A DNA stretch of 64,000 nucleotides from Apiosordaria backusii (Eukaryota; Ascomycota; Sordariomycetes; Sordariales; Lasiosphaeriaceae), in NCBI GenBank assembly GCA_030549205.1, contig JAUKTV010000006.1, positions 452,501-516,500 of the forward strand. Direction: 5' to 3'. Below the pieces are notes generated by a model. It saw only the letters and a program-made list of their open reading frames with translations, ran no database searches and was not told the origin of the DNA. Positions 1 to 13,300 of this stretch are shown one piece after another; the first letter of the stretch is position 1, and each line of letters opens with the position of its first letter. A program made the position numbers and the translations under genes.

Positions 1-1158
1 ATAAGCCTATAATCTAGTTAGGTATTTTCTAAGCTTATAACTTATTGAAATAGGTTATAGCTAATTATAGGCCTAAAGGCTTTGTAATTAGTACTTATAT
101 ACTAACTTACAGTATAGCAGAAGTCTTATATATAATACCTATAGTTTAATACTAGGATATTAAAATATAATACCTTATAGGTACTGTAAGATAGAAATAT
201 AATAGGTAAATAATTGTGTTATAGTATTAGCCTTTTATAAATCTACTATAATAATCTCTATAATAGAGTTTATACTTGACCATTACTATATATTTACTAA
301 CTAATATACAGTACTTTATATATCCTAGTAGGTAAATAAACTAGAGTATAGCTTAGTTAATTCTGAGGTTTATTAAGCCCTATAAACTACTTGCTAAGTC
401 TTCTATAGCTTCTAATTTATAAGGCCTATAGGCCTATAATTTAGTATAGTAATAATATATCTACTTACCTATAGGCCTATTAATTCTAGGCCAATTTGGC
501 TAGTCCAGTAGTTAACTATAGGTCTTATAGGCAGTTAAGTTAATATGGTTCACAGCTCTTTAAAAATCAACTTACGGCTATACAAAAGGGCCGCGAAACC
601 CGATACCCTTAACTTAAAGTGCAGGTTATCGTAGGGTTAGGGTTAGGCCACTTATACTGCTTACAGTAGTGAGCCTTAGTAGCCTGAATATAAAATTATA
701 GGCAGTTTGGCCTACTAGTTAGTGGGATGTAGGCCTTTGAATAGCCCTGCTGTGAAGTAAGGTGCCGGGCGAGTGCTGGGTAGCTGACGGGTAGGCTTTC
801 CCACTTAAGCTTCTACTACCTAGTATAATAGCAGCTATCTACTGTAAACTTAAGCCTTGCAGGGACCTAGTTTAACAAAACCGAACATCCCTAACTTAAA
901 ATATAGGTTAATATAGAGTTAAGGTTAGGCTACTTATATTGCCTATAATAGTAGGCCTTAATAGCTTAAATATAAAATTATAGGTAGTTTAGTCTATTAG
1001 TTAGTAAAATGCAGGCCTTTAAATAGCCTTATAGTAAAGTAAGGTATTAAGTAAATACTAAGTAATTAATAAGTAGGCTTTTTAACTTAAACTTCTATTA
1101 TATAATATAATAGTAGCTATTTACTATAAACTTAGACTTTATAGGGACCTAATTTAAT
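1..1158. repeat. Large repeat copy A, with a partial tandem unit
   Basis: Positions 1-875 align almost without gaps to 7971-8844, with most differences being C/T or G/A transitions. The copy runs off the left window edge. Its last ~280 bp (about 595-875) are repeated immediately after, at about 877-1158. Both units end in a variant of GGGACCTAGTTTAA. The second unit is the more AT-rich of the two. Confidence 0.8.
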
Positions 1159-3670
1159 ACCCCTTTTCTATTTATAGTAAATAATAGGCTTAAATTTAAA
1201 TCTAAAGCTTACTATAGTAAGCTAAAATTAATAAACTAACTAACTAATTAAGAAATTAAAATATAAGTATATAAGGCGTTAATGTCTATATATTTTAAGT
1301 ATTAAGTAGTTACTTTTTTAAGCTAATTTATAAAGAAAAATTAAATATAGGGAAGGTAGTTTTCCAATTTATTCTTCTATTAACTTTTTTTCTATAGGCT
1401 TATTCTTTAAACTTAAAAGACCTATAAAGGTTTTAAATTTTTAACTAGCTAATAGTTTAATTAGTCTATTAACTGGTATTTATTTAGTATTTAAATAGTT
1501 AATTATAACCTATAATACTTTAACTTACTTTTTAACTTAATAGTATTTTAATAATATATACTTAATATAGTTATAAAAGGTTAAGTTATAGGTAATAATT
1601 ATAAAGCTAATATTATTACTATATAGTAAAGTAAAGCCTACTAAAGTATATTTTAACTTTTTATAAATTTCTTTAATCTATAACGCTTTATAAATAGCTT
1701 TAATAAATATATTGGTTTTAGCCTTTAAAGTAAAGAGGCTTATAATATTAGCCTTTTTTAATTTCTAGTTTATAGGACTTTAGGCTACTTTAAATATAAA
1801 ACTATAAGTAGATTTTAAGTCTTTTAAGTCCTTTATAAAGTCTAAATCTATAAGATCTATAGGTACTATAGTACTTTCCTTTTTAATAAATCTAATAGTA
1901 TTATAATTATAGACAATTACTAAATTCTTTATACTATTTAAATACTTTAAAAGGTTTTTAATAGCGTTTAAGCTTATTATAGTAAACTACTATATACTTT
2001 TTAAAAGCTACTATATTATAAAAGCAATAATAAGCTTTATTTAAGTTATTAAATATATTATAATACCTACTATATATTATAATAGTATATAATCTAACTT
2101 ACTTATAAGGCTTTTTTTTAATTTAAAGCCTTTATACTAAGCTACTATTTTAAACTATAAGGAAATTAATATTTTATAGTTATTTTTAAAATTAATAGTC
2201 TTAATTATCTTCTATATATATTAAGCTTAATTAAGCTATAGAAGAAAGCAACGCTTATCCTTTATTATTTAAATATTTAAAAAAAAAAAAAGCCGGCCTT
2301 CTATTTTCTATTAAATAGATTTTATTTAAACTTTTCTTAAACTATTAAATATAAACTTTATTAAAGCTTATAATTAAATAATTATAAATATAAATTACTA
2401 TAAAAGTCTTAACCTTAAGATTATAAAAAACAGTAAAGTTAAAAATTAATACTATAAAACCCTTTTTTTTAATAACTTAGTAAGTTAAGCTTATTAAGAT
2501 CTAAGGCTTTACTTTAAACTATATAAGGCTTTAAAAAAACAAATTCTTTAATTAGTTTTAAACTTAAAGCTTTACTTATATAGCTTTACTTTAATAGTTA
2601 AGTCTACTTTTTAATAAAACTTATAAAAGCCTTTAAATATAGCTATATAATTCTTTTCTTTTAAATAGCTATTAAAAAATGCTTCTATAAAATTAATCTA
2701 CGCTATTTTTTAATTTAATAAAGCTATTATAGTTAATAATATATATTAAGTAAGTAATATAGTAATAGAAATAAAGGTTTTTATAAAATCTAAGCCTTTC
2801 TTTTATAAAAATCTTTTAATAACTAATTTAACTTTAAACTTTAGAAGCCTATTTTCTTTATCGGCCTTTTTATATAGTACTAACCTATTAATTAATAGTA
2901 TATAGTCTTTAGAGAAAGTACTTTAAGGAAGAAACTTAAAGGTTTTTTAATCTACTATTTACTTAAATTTACTATATATAGCCTTTAACTAATAGGATTT
3001 TTTAAAGTTCTTTAATATTTATTTTAATATTTAAAGTAATAATTTAATATTAAAAGGACCTTTAAAAACCTTATAGTAATAGACCTTAGCTTTAATTAAT
3101 ATTAATTTAATAAATTAACTAATATCTATTTTAATATAGTTCTTTTACTTTTATTAGTAAATAGTCTTTAGTAAAGAATTCTAAGCTAACCTTAAAGCTT
3201 ATAATAGGCCTATTAAAAGACTTTAAACTACTATTAATTATAGCCTTTTAAATTATAGTAAATTTATTAATTTATTTACTATTAGAAAATTTTTTAAAGT
3301 ATAGATTACTATTTTTATTTACTAATTATAGTAGCTTTACTCTTTTTTAATTTAAATCCCCTTTTAAAATAGTAATAATACTTTAAATTATAATAAGCTC
3401 GTTTACTATATTAATAAAGAAAGATTTTACTATTACTTTTTTAATTAATATTTATACTTAATAGGTTTTACTTTTAAAGATAGCTAATAGCTTACTAAGC
3501 TCTATATAGGCCTATAGCTTTAAAGCTTTAAACCTTTATTTAACAGAAATAAAGAGCTTTATAAAAGAACTTATAGCTTTAAGCCAGCTTAAATCTAACT
3601 TATAGAAAAGGAAAGGCTTTAATTTATTATAAAGTATTTAATAAAAAGTAAAGTCTCTATTATTAACTAC

Positions 3671-4650
3671 TATACTTAAGGTTCGGTGGTATATATACAA
3701 GACGTAATATACAGATACTTACAATTAATATAACAGTAAACAGTATCTTCAAGTTATTTAATATACCATTAAACTAACTATCTATTAAGGCATCTTAGCC
3801 TTTACTATTACACCTGCAATCGATATTAACTTCGCTAACCATCCTTCTACCTTATCTTTCTATTTAAAAGCTTTATCCTAAGTCTCTATATTATCTTCTT
3901 TAATCTACTGGTCTATATTGAAATCGATTAAATCCTATTTAAATTAATAAAGTTTAGTATATTAGTTAATAGATAAAGTAGTAATAATATATATAGTATA
4001 TATTTAAGTATAAATAATGCTTATATTCTTCTACTTTTTACTATCTTTCTTTAGTATAGCTATTATTACGTCGGCCAATTCAAAGTACTTATAGTAATCT
4101 AACTTTAGGATCTTATACTTATAAACTTTCAGTATAGTAGATTATATACTACTATTATATTAATACTATCTTTCAATTGTTAAATTGTATAGGACAGACC
4201 TATACTTAATACTGCAATCGATTAAGTCTTAATATAGTAAGTAATATAAAAGAATAATATAGTAGGTAATATAGGAAAATAATATAGTAGGTAATGTAAA
4301 AGAGAAAGAAGAATAGTAGATAGGATCTTTTTTAACTTTATATAGACGCTAGTATCTAACCTTAGTATAGGCTAGTAAAGGAGTTATCAGCGCAGTTATA
4401 AGTAATTCGGTAATAAAGGAAATGTTTAGAAGGTTTAGCTATAATATTATTATATAAGCTTATTATTAAACTTAACAGTAAAAGGTTCAGCTATATAATA
4501 AGCATGTAATAAGTACGTAATAGTCATATAACCATAACAGTAGCTCTAGACAGTTTAAGTAGCACACTAGATCAACTGTAAAGAAAACTAACGCCGGATG
4601 TAGCATTATAAAAGAATTTTTTTTTTGGAAGCTCCACTTCTTAAAGAGAT
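3671..4650. mobile_element. Interspersed 0.96-kb element, copy 1
   Basis: The element begins near CTTAAGGTTCGGTGG and ends near GAAGCTCCACTTC followed by a short AGAGA-type tail. A second copy is at 18618-19572. ATTAACTAC occurs just before it (3662-3670) and just after it (4651-4659), which looks like a target-site duplication. There is no coding capacity. The class is uncertain: it could be a solo LTR or a non-autonomous retroposon. It is AT-shifted by RIP. Confidence 0.65.
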
Positions 4651-7384
4651 ATTAACTACAATATAGTTAATTAATTTAAATATTATAAGTATTATATAGT
4701 ATTATAAATATTAAAGAAGCTATAATAATACTATTATAGCCTATAACCAGTTTAAAAATACTTTAATAAAGTATTTAATTCGACTATTCTACTTATAAAT
4801 ATAGGGCTTAAAAGTAGAAAATTCAATACCTTTAATAAAAGACCAAGCCTATAATTTATAGTTAATTTCTTTTTTACTATTATAGTAAAAGTAAGTAAGG
4901 TATTTATTATAGTAGTTCTTTAGGGTTTTAAAAAAGCCCTTTATAATACTTAATATAATTAATCCTTTAGTATTTAGTAAGTAAAAAACCTACTGAAATT
5001 AGGATTTTTAATTTACTAAAATTAATATAATAAAAAGCCTATTATAGAGTATAGGCTTAATTTTAAAAGTATTGCCTTTAATAGAATCTAAGACCTTAAA
5101 AGGATTGAAAATAGTAAAACATTAAAGCCTTTTTATTACCTTAGCTTTATTATAAACTAAATATTAAAAATCTACTTCTTTTATTTAATCTAAATTTAAA
5201 AGCCTAATAGTAATTTTACTAGTTTTTTTTAACAATATTAGGCCTATATAACCTAACTTAATATACTATTGTAATACTATTTAAAGCAATTTACTATAAT
5301 AGTCTATAATAGTATTAAAGATATTTTTAATAGCCTTCTTAAATATATAGCCCTTTTAAGCCTTTTTTTAATTAAATAGGCCGAAGTTACTTAAACTATT
5401 AAGGCCTTTTTTAAGCCTATAGAGCTTTTTAATAAGTTTATTTTAATTAAATCCTTTAAAGTTAAGGTTATTTAAACTATTAAGGCTTTTTATAAGCTAA
5501 TAAAGTTCTATTCCTTTAAATATACTTTAGCTATAGCCTTTTTTATAGCCTTATTTAAACTCCTTAAGTCTATAAGGCTTTACTTTTTAAACGTTTAAAT
5601 TAAAGTTAATAATACTATCGTTATATAACTCTATAGACCTATTATTAAGTCTTTAAAGGTTTAATCGAGCTTTAAATAGCTATCTTTTTAAAATAAAAGT
5701 CTATTAAAAAGCTCTACTATTAATTTTTACTTCCAGTTAATAATATTAAAACTTATATTATAGTAAATAATAGGCTTCTTTATCTTTTATAATTTTAAAA
5801 AGAAGCTTAAAGCTTTAAAATTAAATACTATTATTAAGGCTTTATTAAGCTTATATAGTACTTTCTTTTTAACTTAATTACTAACTTTATAGTATAGTAT
5901 ATTATAAAAAAGGTTAATGTTAAATTAAAGAATATATAAAGCATTTTTAAACTTAAGCTTAATATATTTAAAGGGTTTTTTTTAAAAAAGTATTATAAAT
6001 ATAGTAATTTTAAAGCCTTTAAGTATTAAAAGACTTTCTTTTATATAAATTATCCTTAATAAACTATTATTAAGTTAATAGTTAGTAAATTATTTTTAAC
6101 TATTAATAATATAGTTAGTAAATTTAGTATTATATAGAAAGGTATTTTTTAAAGAAAGTACTATTAAGGCCTTATCTTTAGTACTTTTAGTACTTTTAAT
6201 AAGCTCTATAAATACTATATAAATACCTTCGTTACTATTATTATTATTAAAGTTTTTAAAGACCTTTAAAGTTAAGTTATAAAACCTTACTATATAGGTA
6301 AACAAATCTTTAATTTTAGGCCTTTCTTTAATGTCTTTAAGTCTTTTAAAGCTTTTTGTCTTTTTTTTTAAAAAAAGCTATTAAAGCTATTAAAGCTACT
6401 ATTGCTATTACTTTTAAGCTTTTTAGTTAAAAAAACCTTCTTTTTAATACCTTTATAAGGTCTTTCTTTACTTTTATAAGCTATACTTTTAATAATAGTA
6501 AAGGCTAGAATATACTATTCTTTTAATAAGTTTACTATTAAAAAGCTTAAGTTAATAGTACCTATATTTTAACTTAATATTTTAACGGTCTATATAGTAT
6601 TTTATTACCTTTTAACTTACTATAAAAAGCTCTTTTCTATAGCCTATAAGTATTAATTTACTTAATCTATAGTTTAAAAGTTAATACTGGCTAATATAAA
6701 CTAGCTAACTATATTAAAGAACTTAACGTTAAAATCTATTAAAAAGCTTATAAATTAGTAAAAGTTTAAAAAGTAGTATTCCTTATAAAGGTTCTTTTAC
6801 TATAATTTAACGCTATAAAAATATCTTTAAATAAATAGTTTATAAGCTTTAATAAGGCTTATTTATTATAAAATAGAAGCTTAAAGGCCTAAGGCTATAT
6901 TATTTTAAAATAACATTAATAATGAGGCCTATTTAGTATTACTTTAATAGGCTATTATAGTAGAGTCTTCTATAAAAGTAGCTATATTGATAATATATAG
7001 TATAATATTTAGTCCCTATTTCTATAAATCAAAATTCTTAAGGCCTATAAGCCTTTAATTAGCAAGGAATTTATAAACCTTTTTAATTATTTTAATAGCT
7101 ATAATAGTATAGAAGACCTTAGTAAAATTACTATTAACTTTAAGCTTTAAATAATAAACCGTTATGGTTTTTAAATATATAGCTTTAACTACTATTAGAA
7201 GAGCAGTTATAATAGCCTTAAGCTATTTTAAAGTACTTTAAACTACTATTAAAAGCTTAATTTACTTTATTACTTTAGTAAGTACCTTATAACTATTAAA
7301 TTTAAGCTTTTTACTTTTTAAATTAAATAGTAAAGGCCTGTATATAGTAAGAATTTACTAATTTCTTTCCTTTAAAAGACCCTT

Positions 7385-8844
7385 ATTTAAGCCTTATATT
7401 TTACATTTTTAAATCTATAGGAAGCTTAATATACTTATTATTAAAGTATTTTATAAGGCTTTAAAACTTTAGCTTAGTACCGATTTAATTAAGGTTTTAA
7501 TTATAGTTTACTTATATAGTAAAAGGTACTAGGTCTATAGTACTTAACAGCTTTAAAAAATAGGCTTTATTTTATATAATAAATACTATAACTATTAGTA
7601 ATAATAGTAATTAAAAAGGTCTATTCCTTCTTACTTTTTACTTACTTTAGATTTAATAGAACTACCTACTTAATTAAAGTTAAAGTAAAAGTGCTATTTC
7701 TAACTTTTATAAGCTTATAATTCATAGGCCTTTAATATCCTATTAGGCTTAATTTTTATATACTTTATAGTATAATAAATTTAATAGTAGGCGTAAATTT
7801 AAACCTTTATAGGCCTCTAGAAAACCTAATAAAGATAAGGTAAGCTTAGTCTTTACTTTAAAACCTTACTTTAATAAATAGGCTTTAAAATTAATAATTT
7901 TATAGCCTACTTATAATATAGTTTACAATAGCTTAAGCTGTTATTTATAGAAAGCATTAAGCTTAAGCTTATAAGCTTATAATCTAGTTAAGTATCTTCT
8001 AACCTTATAATCTATTAGAATAAATATAGTTAATTATAGGCTTAAAGGCCTTGTAATTAGTACTTATATATTAGCTTATAGTATAGTAAAAGTCTTATAT
8101 ATAATACTTATAGCTTAATATTAAAGTATTAGAATATAGTACTTTATAGGTACTATAGGATAGAAATATAGTAAGTAAATAATTATATTATAGTACTAGC
8201 CTTTTATAAATCTACTATAATATTCTCTATAGTAAGGTTTATACTTGACCTTTACTATATACTTACTAACTAATATACAGTACTTTATATACCTTAGTAA
8301 GTAAATAGGCTAAAGTACAGCTTAGTTAATCCCGAGATTTACTAAGTACTATAAATTATTTATTAAGCCTTCTATAGCTTCTGACCTATAAGGCCTATAG
8401 GCCTATAATTTAATATAGTAATAATATACCTATTTAAGTATTGGCCTATTAATTCTAGGCTAATTTAGCCAGTTAATAGTTAGCTATAGGTCTTATAGAT
8501 AGCTAAGTTAATATAGTTTACAGCTCTTTAAAAATCGACTTATAGCTATACAAAAGGGCTGTAAAACTGAATATCCCTAACCTAAAGTACAGGTTAACAT
8601 AGAGTTAAGGTCAGGCCACTTATACTACCTATAATAGTAGGCCTTAGTAGCTTGAATATAAAATTATAGGCGGTTTGGCCTACTAGTTAGTAAGATGCAG
8701 GCCTTTAAATAGCCCTGCAATAAAGTAAGGTGCCGGGCAAATGCTGGGTAGCTAACAGGTAGGCTTTCCAACTTAAGCTTCTACTACGTAGTATAATAGC
8801 AGCTATCTACTGTAAACTTAGGCCTTACAGGGACCTAGTTTAAT
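7385..8844. repeat. Large repeat copy B
   Basis: This copy aligns with copy A (1-875) over its last ~870 bp. It aligns with copy C (17524-19980) along its whole length. The shared right boundary is GGGACCTAGTTTAAT. It is less mutated than copy C and differs from copies A and C mostly by transitions, as RIP predicts. No reading frame survives. Confidence 0.78.
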
Positions 8845-9079
8845 ATTTAAATATCTTAAATATAACTTTACTAGAGATATTAAAATATTCTTTTAATAAA
8901 TAGTTTAAAAACTCTCTTTAAATATTAGAAATATTTTTCTTCTATTTTTAAATAGATTATAATATAATCAATCAAGGCTTTAATAAAGTTATACTTATAT
9001 AATAGATTATTTATATATTTTTAAATATATATTAATATATTTTAAAAACCTATAAAGTATATATTTAAGCTTTTTAAAC

Positions 9080-9666
9080 TGTTGTGAGATTCTACACCTC
9101 TGTCGGACTTACCTAACGTTATAGTCCACTTTGTACAATTCTTTAAAAGGATCTGTAGCTTAGAAGCTTCTAAGGGAAGCTCCCTATCTAATTCTTACCT
9201 TTACTATAAGTTATATTCTATATACGACGTAATTATTATGTTCTTATTTCTTTTTTTCTTTCCTACGTACAAGTATACTCTATAACCTTCCTAGCCTTAA
9301 TTTTCTATAATAAATCTAGCCTTAGAAGGTACCTCTATATCCTTCTTTATAAAGGAAGCTTTTATTAAGTCTCCTATCTATATGCTTTCTATATTAACTA
9401 CAAAAGTCTATATAAAGAACCTTCTTTAGGAACCTCCTTTAAAGCCTGCCTTTAGAACCTCTTCCGGAACCTCCTTTAGGAACCTCCTCTGGAACTTCCC
9501 TTAGGAATCTCCTCCGGAACCTCCCTTAGGAATCTTCTTTAGAACCTTCCTTAAGAACCTTCCCTAGAACCTCCTCCGGAATCTCCCTAGAAACTTCCCT
9601 TAGGAACTTCCTTCGAAAGGCTCCTTAGAAGCCTCCTCCTAAACTTCTCACAGGAAGGTCACAACA
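9080..9666. mobile_element. LTR-like element with 8-bp terminal inverted repeats
   Basis: The segment starts TGTTGTGA and ends TCACAACA, so it has TG...CA ends with perfect 8-bp inverted termini. It is clearly less AT-rich than its surroundings. Positions 9418-9610 hold a degenerate tandem repeat of 12-13 bp around GGAACCTCC. A solo LTR is the simplest reading, but I see no clean target-site duplication, so a small TIR element remains possible. Confidence 0.5.
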
Positions 9667-10125
9667 ACTTTAATAACTTTTCTACTTTGGTATTTATTCT
9701 TTAATTACATTTTAATATTAAACTTACATTTTGAATTAAATAGCCGTCTTTAACTTATATACTTATCAATATAAAATCGTTAATTACTATTATACTTATA
9801 TATAAATATAGTTAAAAAAGGATTATCTAATTAATACTTTAATAATATATATACTATTAGTATTTATAAGCTTAATTACTAGGTCTTATTTAAGCTTTGA
9901 TTAATAATTAAATCTATTTTAAGATTTTTATTAATTAAGTATATATATTAAACTTGGACTTTATCTATTATATTACGTTTTATAGAAAAGTATAATAATT
10001 AAATAAAATATAGTTAAATAGATATTAAGGAGTTTCTATACATTAGCGTATAAATTTAGGTAAATAGCCTAAATTATATATAATAAGTTTATAATAAATA
10101 TATAATCGTAATTGAATATAAGTAT

Positions 10126-10216
10126 AAAATTGCTAGCGTCGCTTCGTTCGTCAGTCGCGTGGCCCTTCGCTGCGCTACGGGACGCTTCCTTCCTCACTCT
10201 CGCTCCTGGCAATTTT
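10126..10216 (-). other. Helitron 3' terminal segment with hairpin
   Basis: AAAATTGC (10126-10133) and GCAATTTT (10209-10216) form an 8-bp inverted pair that brackets this GC-rich segment. Inside it, GCGT/ACGC and CCC/GGG at 10157-10185 can form an imperfect stem with a 2-nt bulge. A hairpin close to a CTAG terminus is typical of Helitron 3' ends, where it is thought to act as the stop signal for transfer. Confidence 0.6.
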
Positions 10217-10292
10217 GACACGGGCACGAATTTCATGTGCGTATGTGGAGAGCAAACTCAATTGGGGTCAAGTGGGGAGTAAACGAAGCGAC

Positions 10293-10319
10293 AATAACCT
10301 GTCCGGAGGCCAACAATCC
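10293..10319. repeat. Helitron subterminal inverted repeat (3' side)
   Basis: AATAACCTGTCCGGAGG and the following bases are the near-perfect reverse complement of 16269-16296. The core CCTGTCCGGAGG is identical in complement. It lies about 160 bp inside the 3' end, so the pair of repeats is asymmetric. Confidence 0.8.
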
Positions 10320-10381
10320 CGTGTTCTGCTGAAGACTGTTTATTACAACTACAGCTAAACCTACACAACTAAATCTTCTCT

Positions 10382-13300
10382 CTACACAGTAAAGCCATCG
10401 CTTGTATCGCTCGAGTCATCCTCCTCTTCCATGTCAGAGCTATCGGAGCTCATATACCCGCCTATGTTACTCGACCCAACCTCCTCTTCCTGTGGACCCA
10501 ACCGCTGCAGCCTCCTTGTCTCGTAATCAGCTATCTTCAGTTGCATGCTCCGTATCGGATCTTCGCAATATATCCTACTCCGATCAAACGGCGACTCAAA
10601 CATCAGGCCATCCAGTGTTTTGACCCTGGAAACAGCTACGTAGGACAGGCCGGACGCGAACTCTGGCTCGGAGATGTCACAAACCACCTTGTCGAGAGTG
10701 ATGCCCTGTGACTTGTGCACCGTGATGGCGTAGCACACAAGCAGTGGGAACTGCTTGCGGAGGCCGGTGCCAGCCCCAAGAACAAACACGTGTTGGACCC
10801 TGAGGATTGGAACCACCGGCCTAGCCCCATCACGAAGCTCTTCCCCGCTAGGCAACAGGAACGGCGGCCCGGTGTAGTTGTCAAACGCTACCATGATAAC
10901 CTGCGGTGGGTCGTTTTCTACGTTGGCTCCCTCCGCCCACGAGATGTCGTATACGGTGCCCTGCGCACCGTTCACGAGGCCAACGTTGGCCCAGAGATTC
11001 CTCGTCAGCATAACCCGGCAACCAATACAAAGAGGCAATCGTTTGACCAGGTTGCCGGCGTCGGAGGACTTGACCCTGTCTGCGCCGGCGCCCTCGTGCG
11101 TCGCGTTCACCTGGACAACCGCCCTTCGCAGGCCCAGAAGGTGCCGATGGTTATACTCTTCAACCTGCGCCTTGACGGGAAAGATGCGGAGGGCGTTATC
11201 AAAAGCCTCCACCTCGGCCGGGGGTAGCTTGATCGCACATCTCGAGGTGAGAAGCTCCCACGACGGAATGGACACCTTCGCCTGCCTCAGTTCCTGCAGG
11301 GCCTGCCGGAACAGAGCCTGGTCCTCACCCTGCTGGCGCTGGACCGTGGATAAGAACACCGACTTGTCGAACGAAAGGTATACGTTACGGCCGACAATCT
11401 CCATATCCCGCAAGTCACCCGCCGCAGAGTATAGCGGCTTGCTCATGACAGGGGGGAGCTGGAAGAAATCGCCTATGAGGATGACGCTGAGCCCACCGAG
11501 ATACTGCTCGCGGCGCTCGGGGAAGATCTCACGGAGCCGCCGATCGATCCAGGCCAGATTTTTCCGCCCCAGCATGCTCTTCTCGTCGATGATGAGGTAG
11601 TGGATCGGCCTAAACTGTCGCTGCAGGGAGCTGAGGACCGTTGGGGTTTCCGAGAGCGGGCGGTAGTTGCCGTCCACCGGGAGCCGGAAGAGGGAATGGA
11701 GGGTCTGGCCCGTGATCTGGTTGCTGGCTACACCGGTAGGCGCCGCCCGGATGATTGGCGAGGGCTGGCCGCGCCTGGCTGCTTTGGCTTGCAGGCGAGA
11801 GGAGATCACCTTCACCATGTACGACTTGCCGGTCCCTCCGCCCCCGTCCACCTGGATCCGGAGCGGGGCTGGGTTCTGACCTCGGTTGGTTGCCCTGTAG
11901 TGTCCTAGAATGGCGTCGTACACCAGCCGCTGCTCGGTGTTAAGAGTGTCACAGGCCTCGCGCGGGAGCTGCTCGACGTTGTAATTGCCGGGAGAATCCC
12001 CCCGGAGCTCGGTCCAATAGGTTCCGTCGTTAAACAGCTCGTGGGAATAAAGGCCGATGTGGCGGGTCCAGTCGTAGTTTACGTCGATGTCGCGGCGGCC
12101 GAGTAAATCTGCCTCCTCCTGGGGAAGCTCGAGGTCAGGTACCATACGTGCCATCTCGTGCCAATCCTCAAGGGTGATATCAACCACATCACCGCCAGGC
12201 TCAAACAGCTCCTCGTCAGGCTCGGGTTCCTCCTCGTCCTCGACGCCATAATGGTCGTCGGGGTGGTCGTGATGAATGGCGCAGTGCCTGTAGGCGACCT
12301 CGTAGGTTTCAAACAGCAGGTTGTCGGCTCGTAAAAGATCCGTGGCTTGGCGGTGAGGATGGTTAAGCAGGAGCTTAATACGGCAGAAATTAGGCCACTG
12401 CTGGTGCGAGCGAACAGGCTTGTATCTGGGGTAGTAGTACAAAACCCTGGGCCGCGCAGGAGGTTGCCACACAGCCCATCTCGAAGGATCGCGGGCCTTG
12501 AAGTTCCAGTTCTCAAGGAAGTCAAAGTACGTCACCTCCTCCATGTGTGCCGGCCGGTTGAGGTATTTGTCGTAGACATTCGAGGATTCCTCGACTTCGC
12601 CGTCAGCAGTGATGTCGATGGGCCGGGCGTGTCGCTCGCGGGGCCGGCAGTCCACGCTCTGCACCACCCGGCTGTCGTCCTGGAGAGGAAGGCCCAGCAG
12701 GATGTGGCAGATCTCCTGCGCGGAGTAGTCCCTCTCACCCACCAGCTTGTTCATCAGCTTGGATACGAACGAAAGCATGGGGTTGCGGTCGGAAACGTAA
12801 GGCATTATGCCGCGGGCGATCTGCGCGTACGTGTTGGTCTGGGCCTCCGACTTGCTGCAGTACTTTGCAGCGTAGTTGATCACAGCCTGTACGCCGGTGC
12901 AGGGCGAGCAGTCAGTGTTGGCGAGCCAGCAGAGCGAGATCATCGGGTTGTACTGGTTCATGTGGGTGTCGTTTCTCTCGGCCTCGAAATGCCACCATTT
13001 CGTACCTGCTCTCCTAACAACACCCGCAGCTGGCCGCTCGGGGCGGGGAAAGAGGAACCGGCATGTTGGCTGCGGCGGGGGTTGCTCTGGCTCACCGGCC
13101 TCACCGGCTTCTGCTCGGGCTGCCGACTGTCTGGCCCGCTCCGCATCTCTCTTGGTTAGGCGGAGGCAGTATGTAGTGGAACAATGGTGCCGCTGGCATC
13201 GGTTTACAATACGGTTGAGCCACTCCCAGGTAATCTCGGTCTCGAGAGGGTCTACGGACAGGGGATTGCCCTCGTCCGCGCCCTGGTCCCGCTGTGGGTT

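Larger units (their letters stand above)
1..10125. repeat. AT-rich RIP-type repeat block, left
   Basis: This block is extremely AT-rich, dense in TA dinucleotides and nearly free of CG. It has no open reading frame above about 70 codons. That is the pattern left in Pezizomycotina when repeats are hit by RIP (C to T changes, mainly in CpA). It contains the repeat copies and insertions listed separately. The stretch between about 1160 and 7385, outside the 0.96-kb insertion, is probably decayed transposon sequence, but I could not recognise a protein domain in it. Confidence 0.85.

Noticed and set aside
632..647. Telomere-like TAGGGTTAGGGTTAGG
   Set aside because: The same position in repeat copy B reads as a diverged non-telomeric sequence, so this is part of the repeat and not a telomere. 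CCCTAACCCCC near 20878 is likewise a single short match.
6096..6305. 69-codon minus-strand frame in the AT-rich block
   Set aside because: It is Asn/Ile/Lys-rich as expected from AT-rich DNA, has no recognised motif, and lies in RIP-mutated repeat sequence.
1..8844. Copies A and B as the two LTRs of one retrotransposon
   Set aside because: B and C share sequence further left than the start of A's visible part, the ends are not TG...CA, and A runs off the window. The data do not allow an LTR call.
12347..13159. 270-codon plus-strand frame, and another of 240 codons at 10878-11600
   Set aside because: Both are antisense to the Helitron RepHel gene and are shadows of its GC-rich codon usage, without family resemblance.
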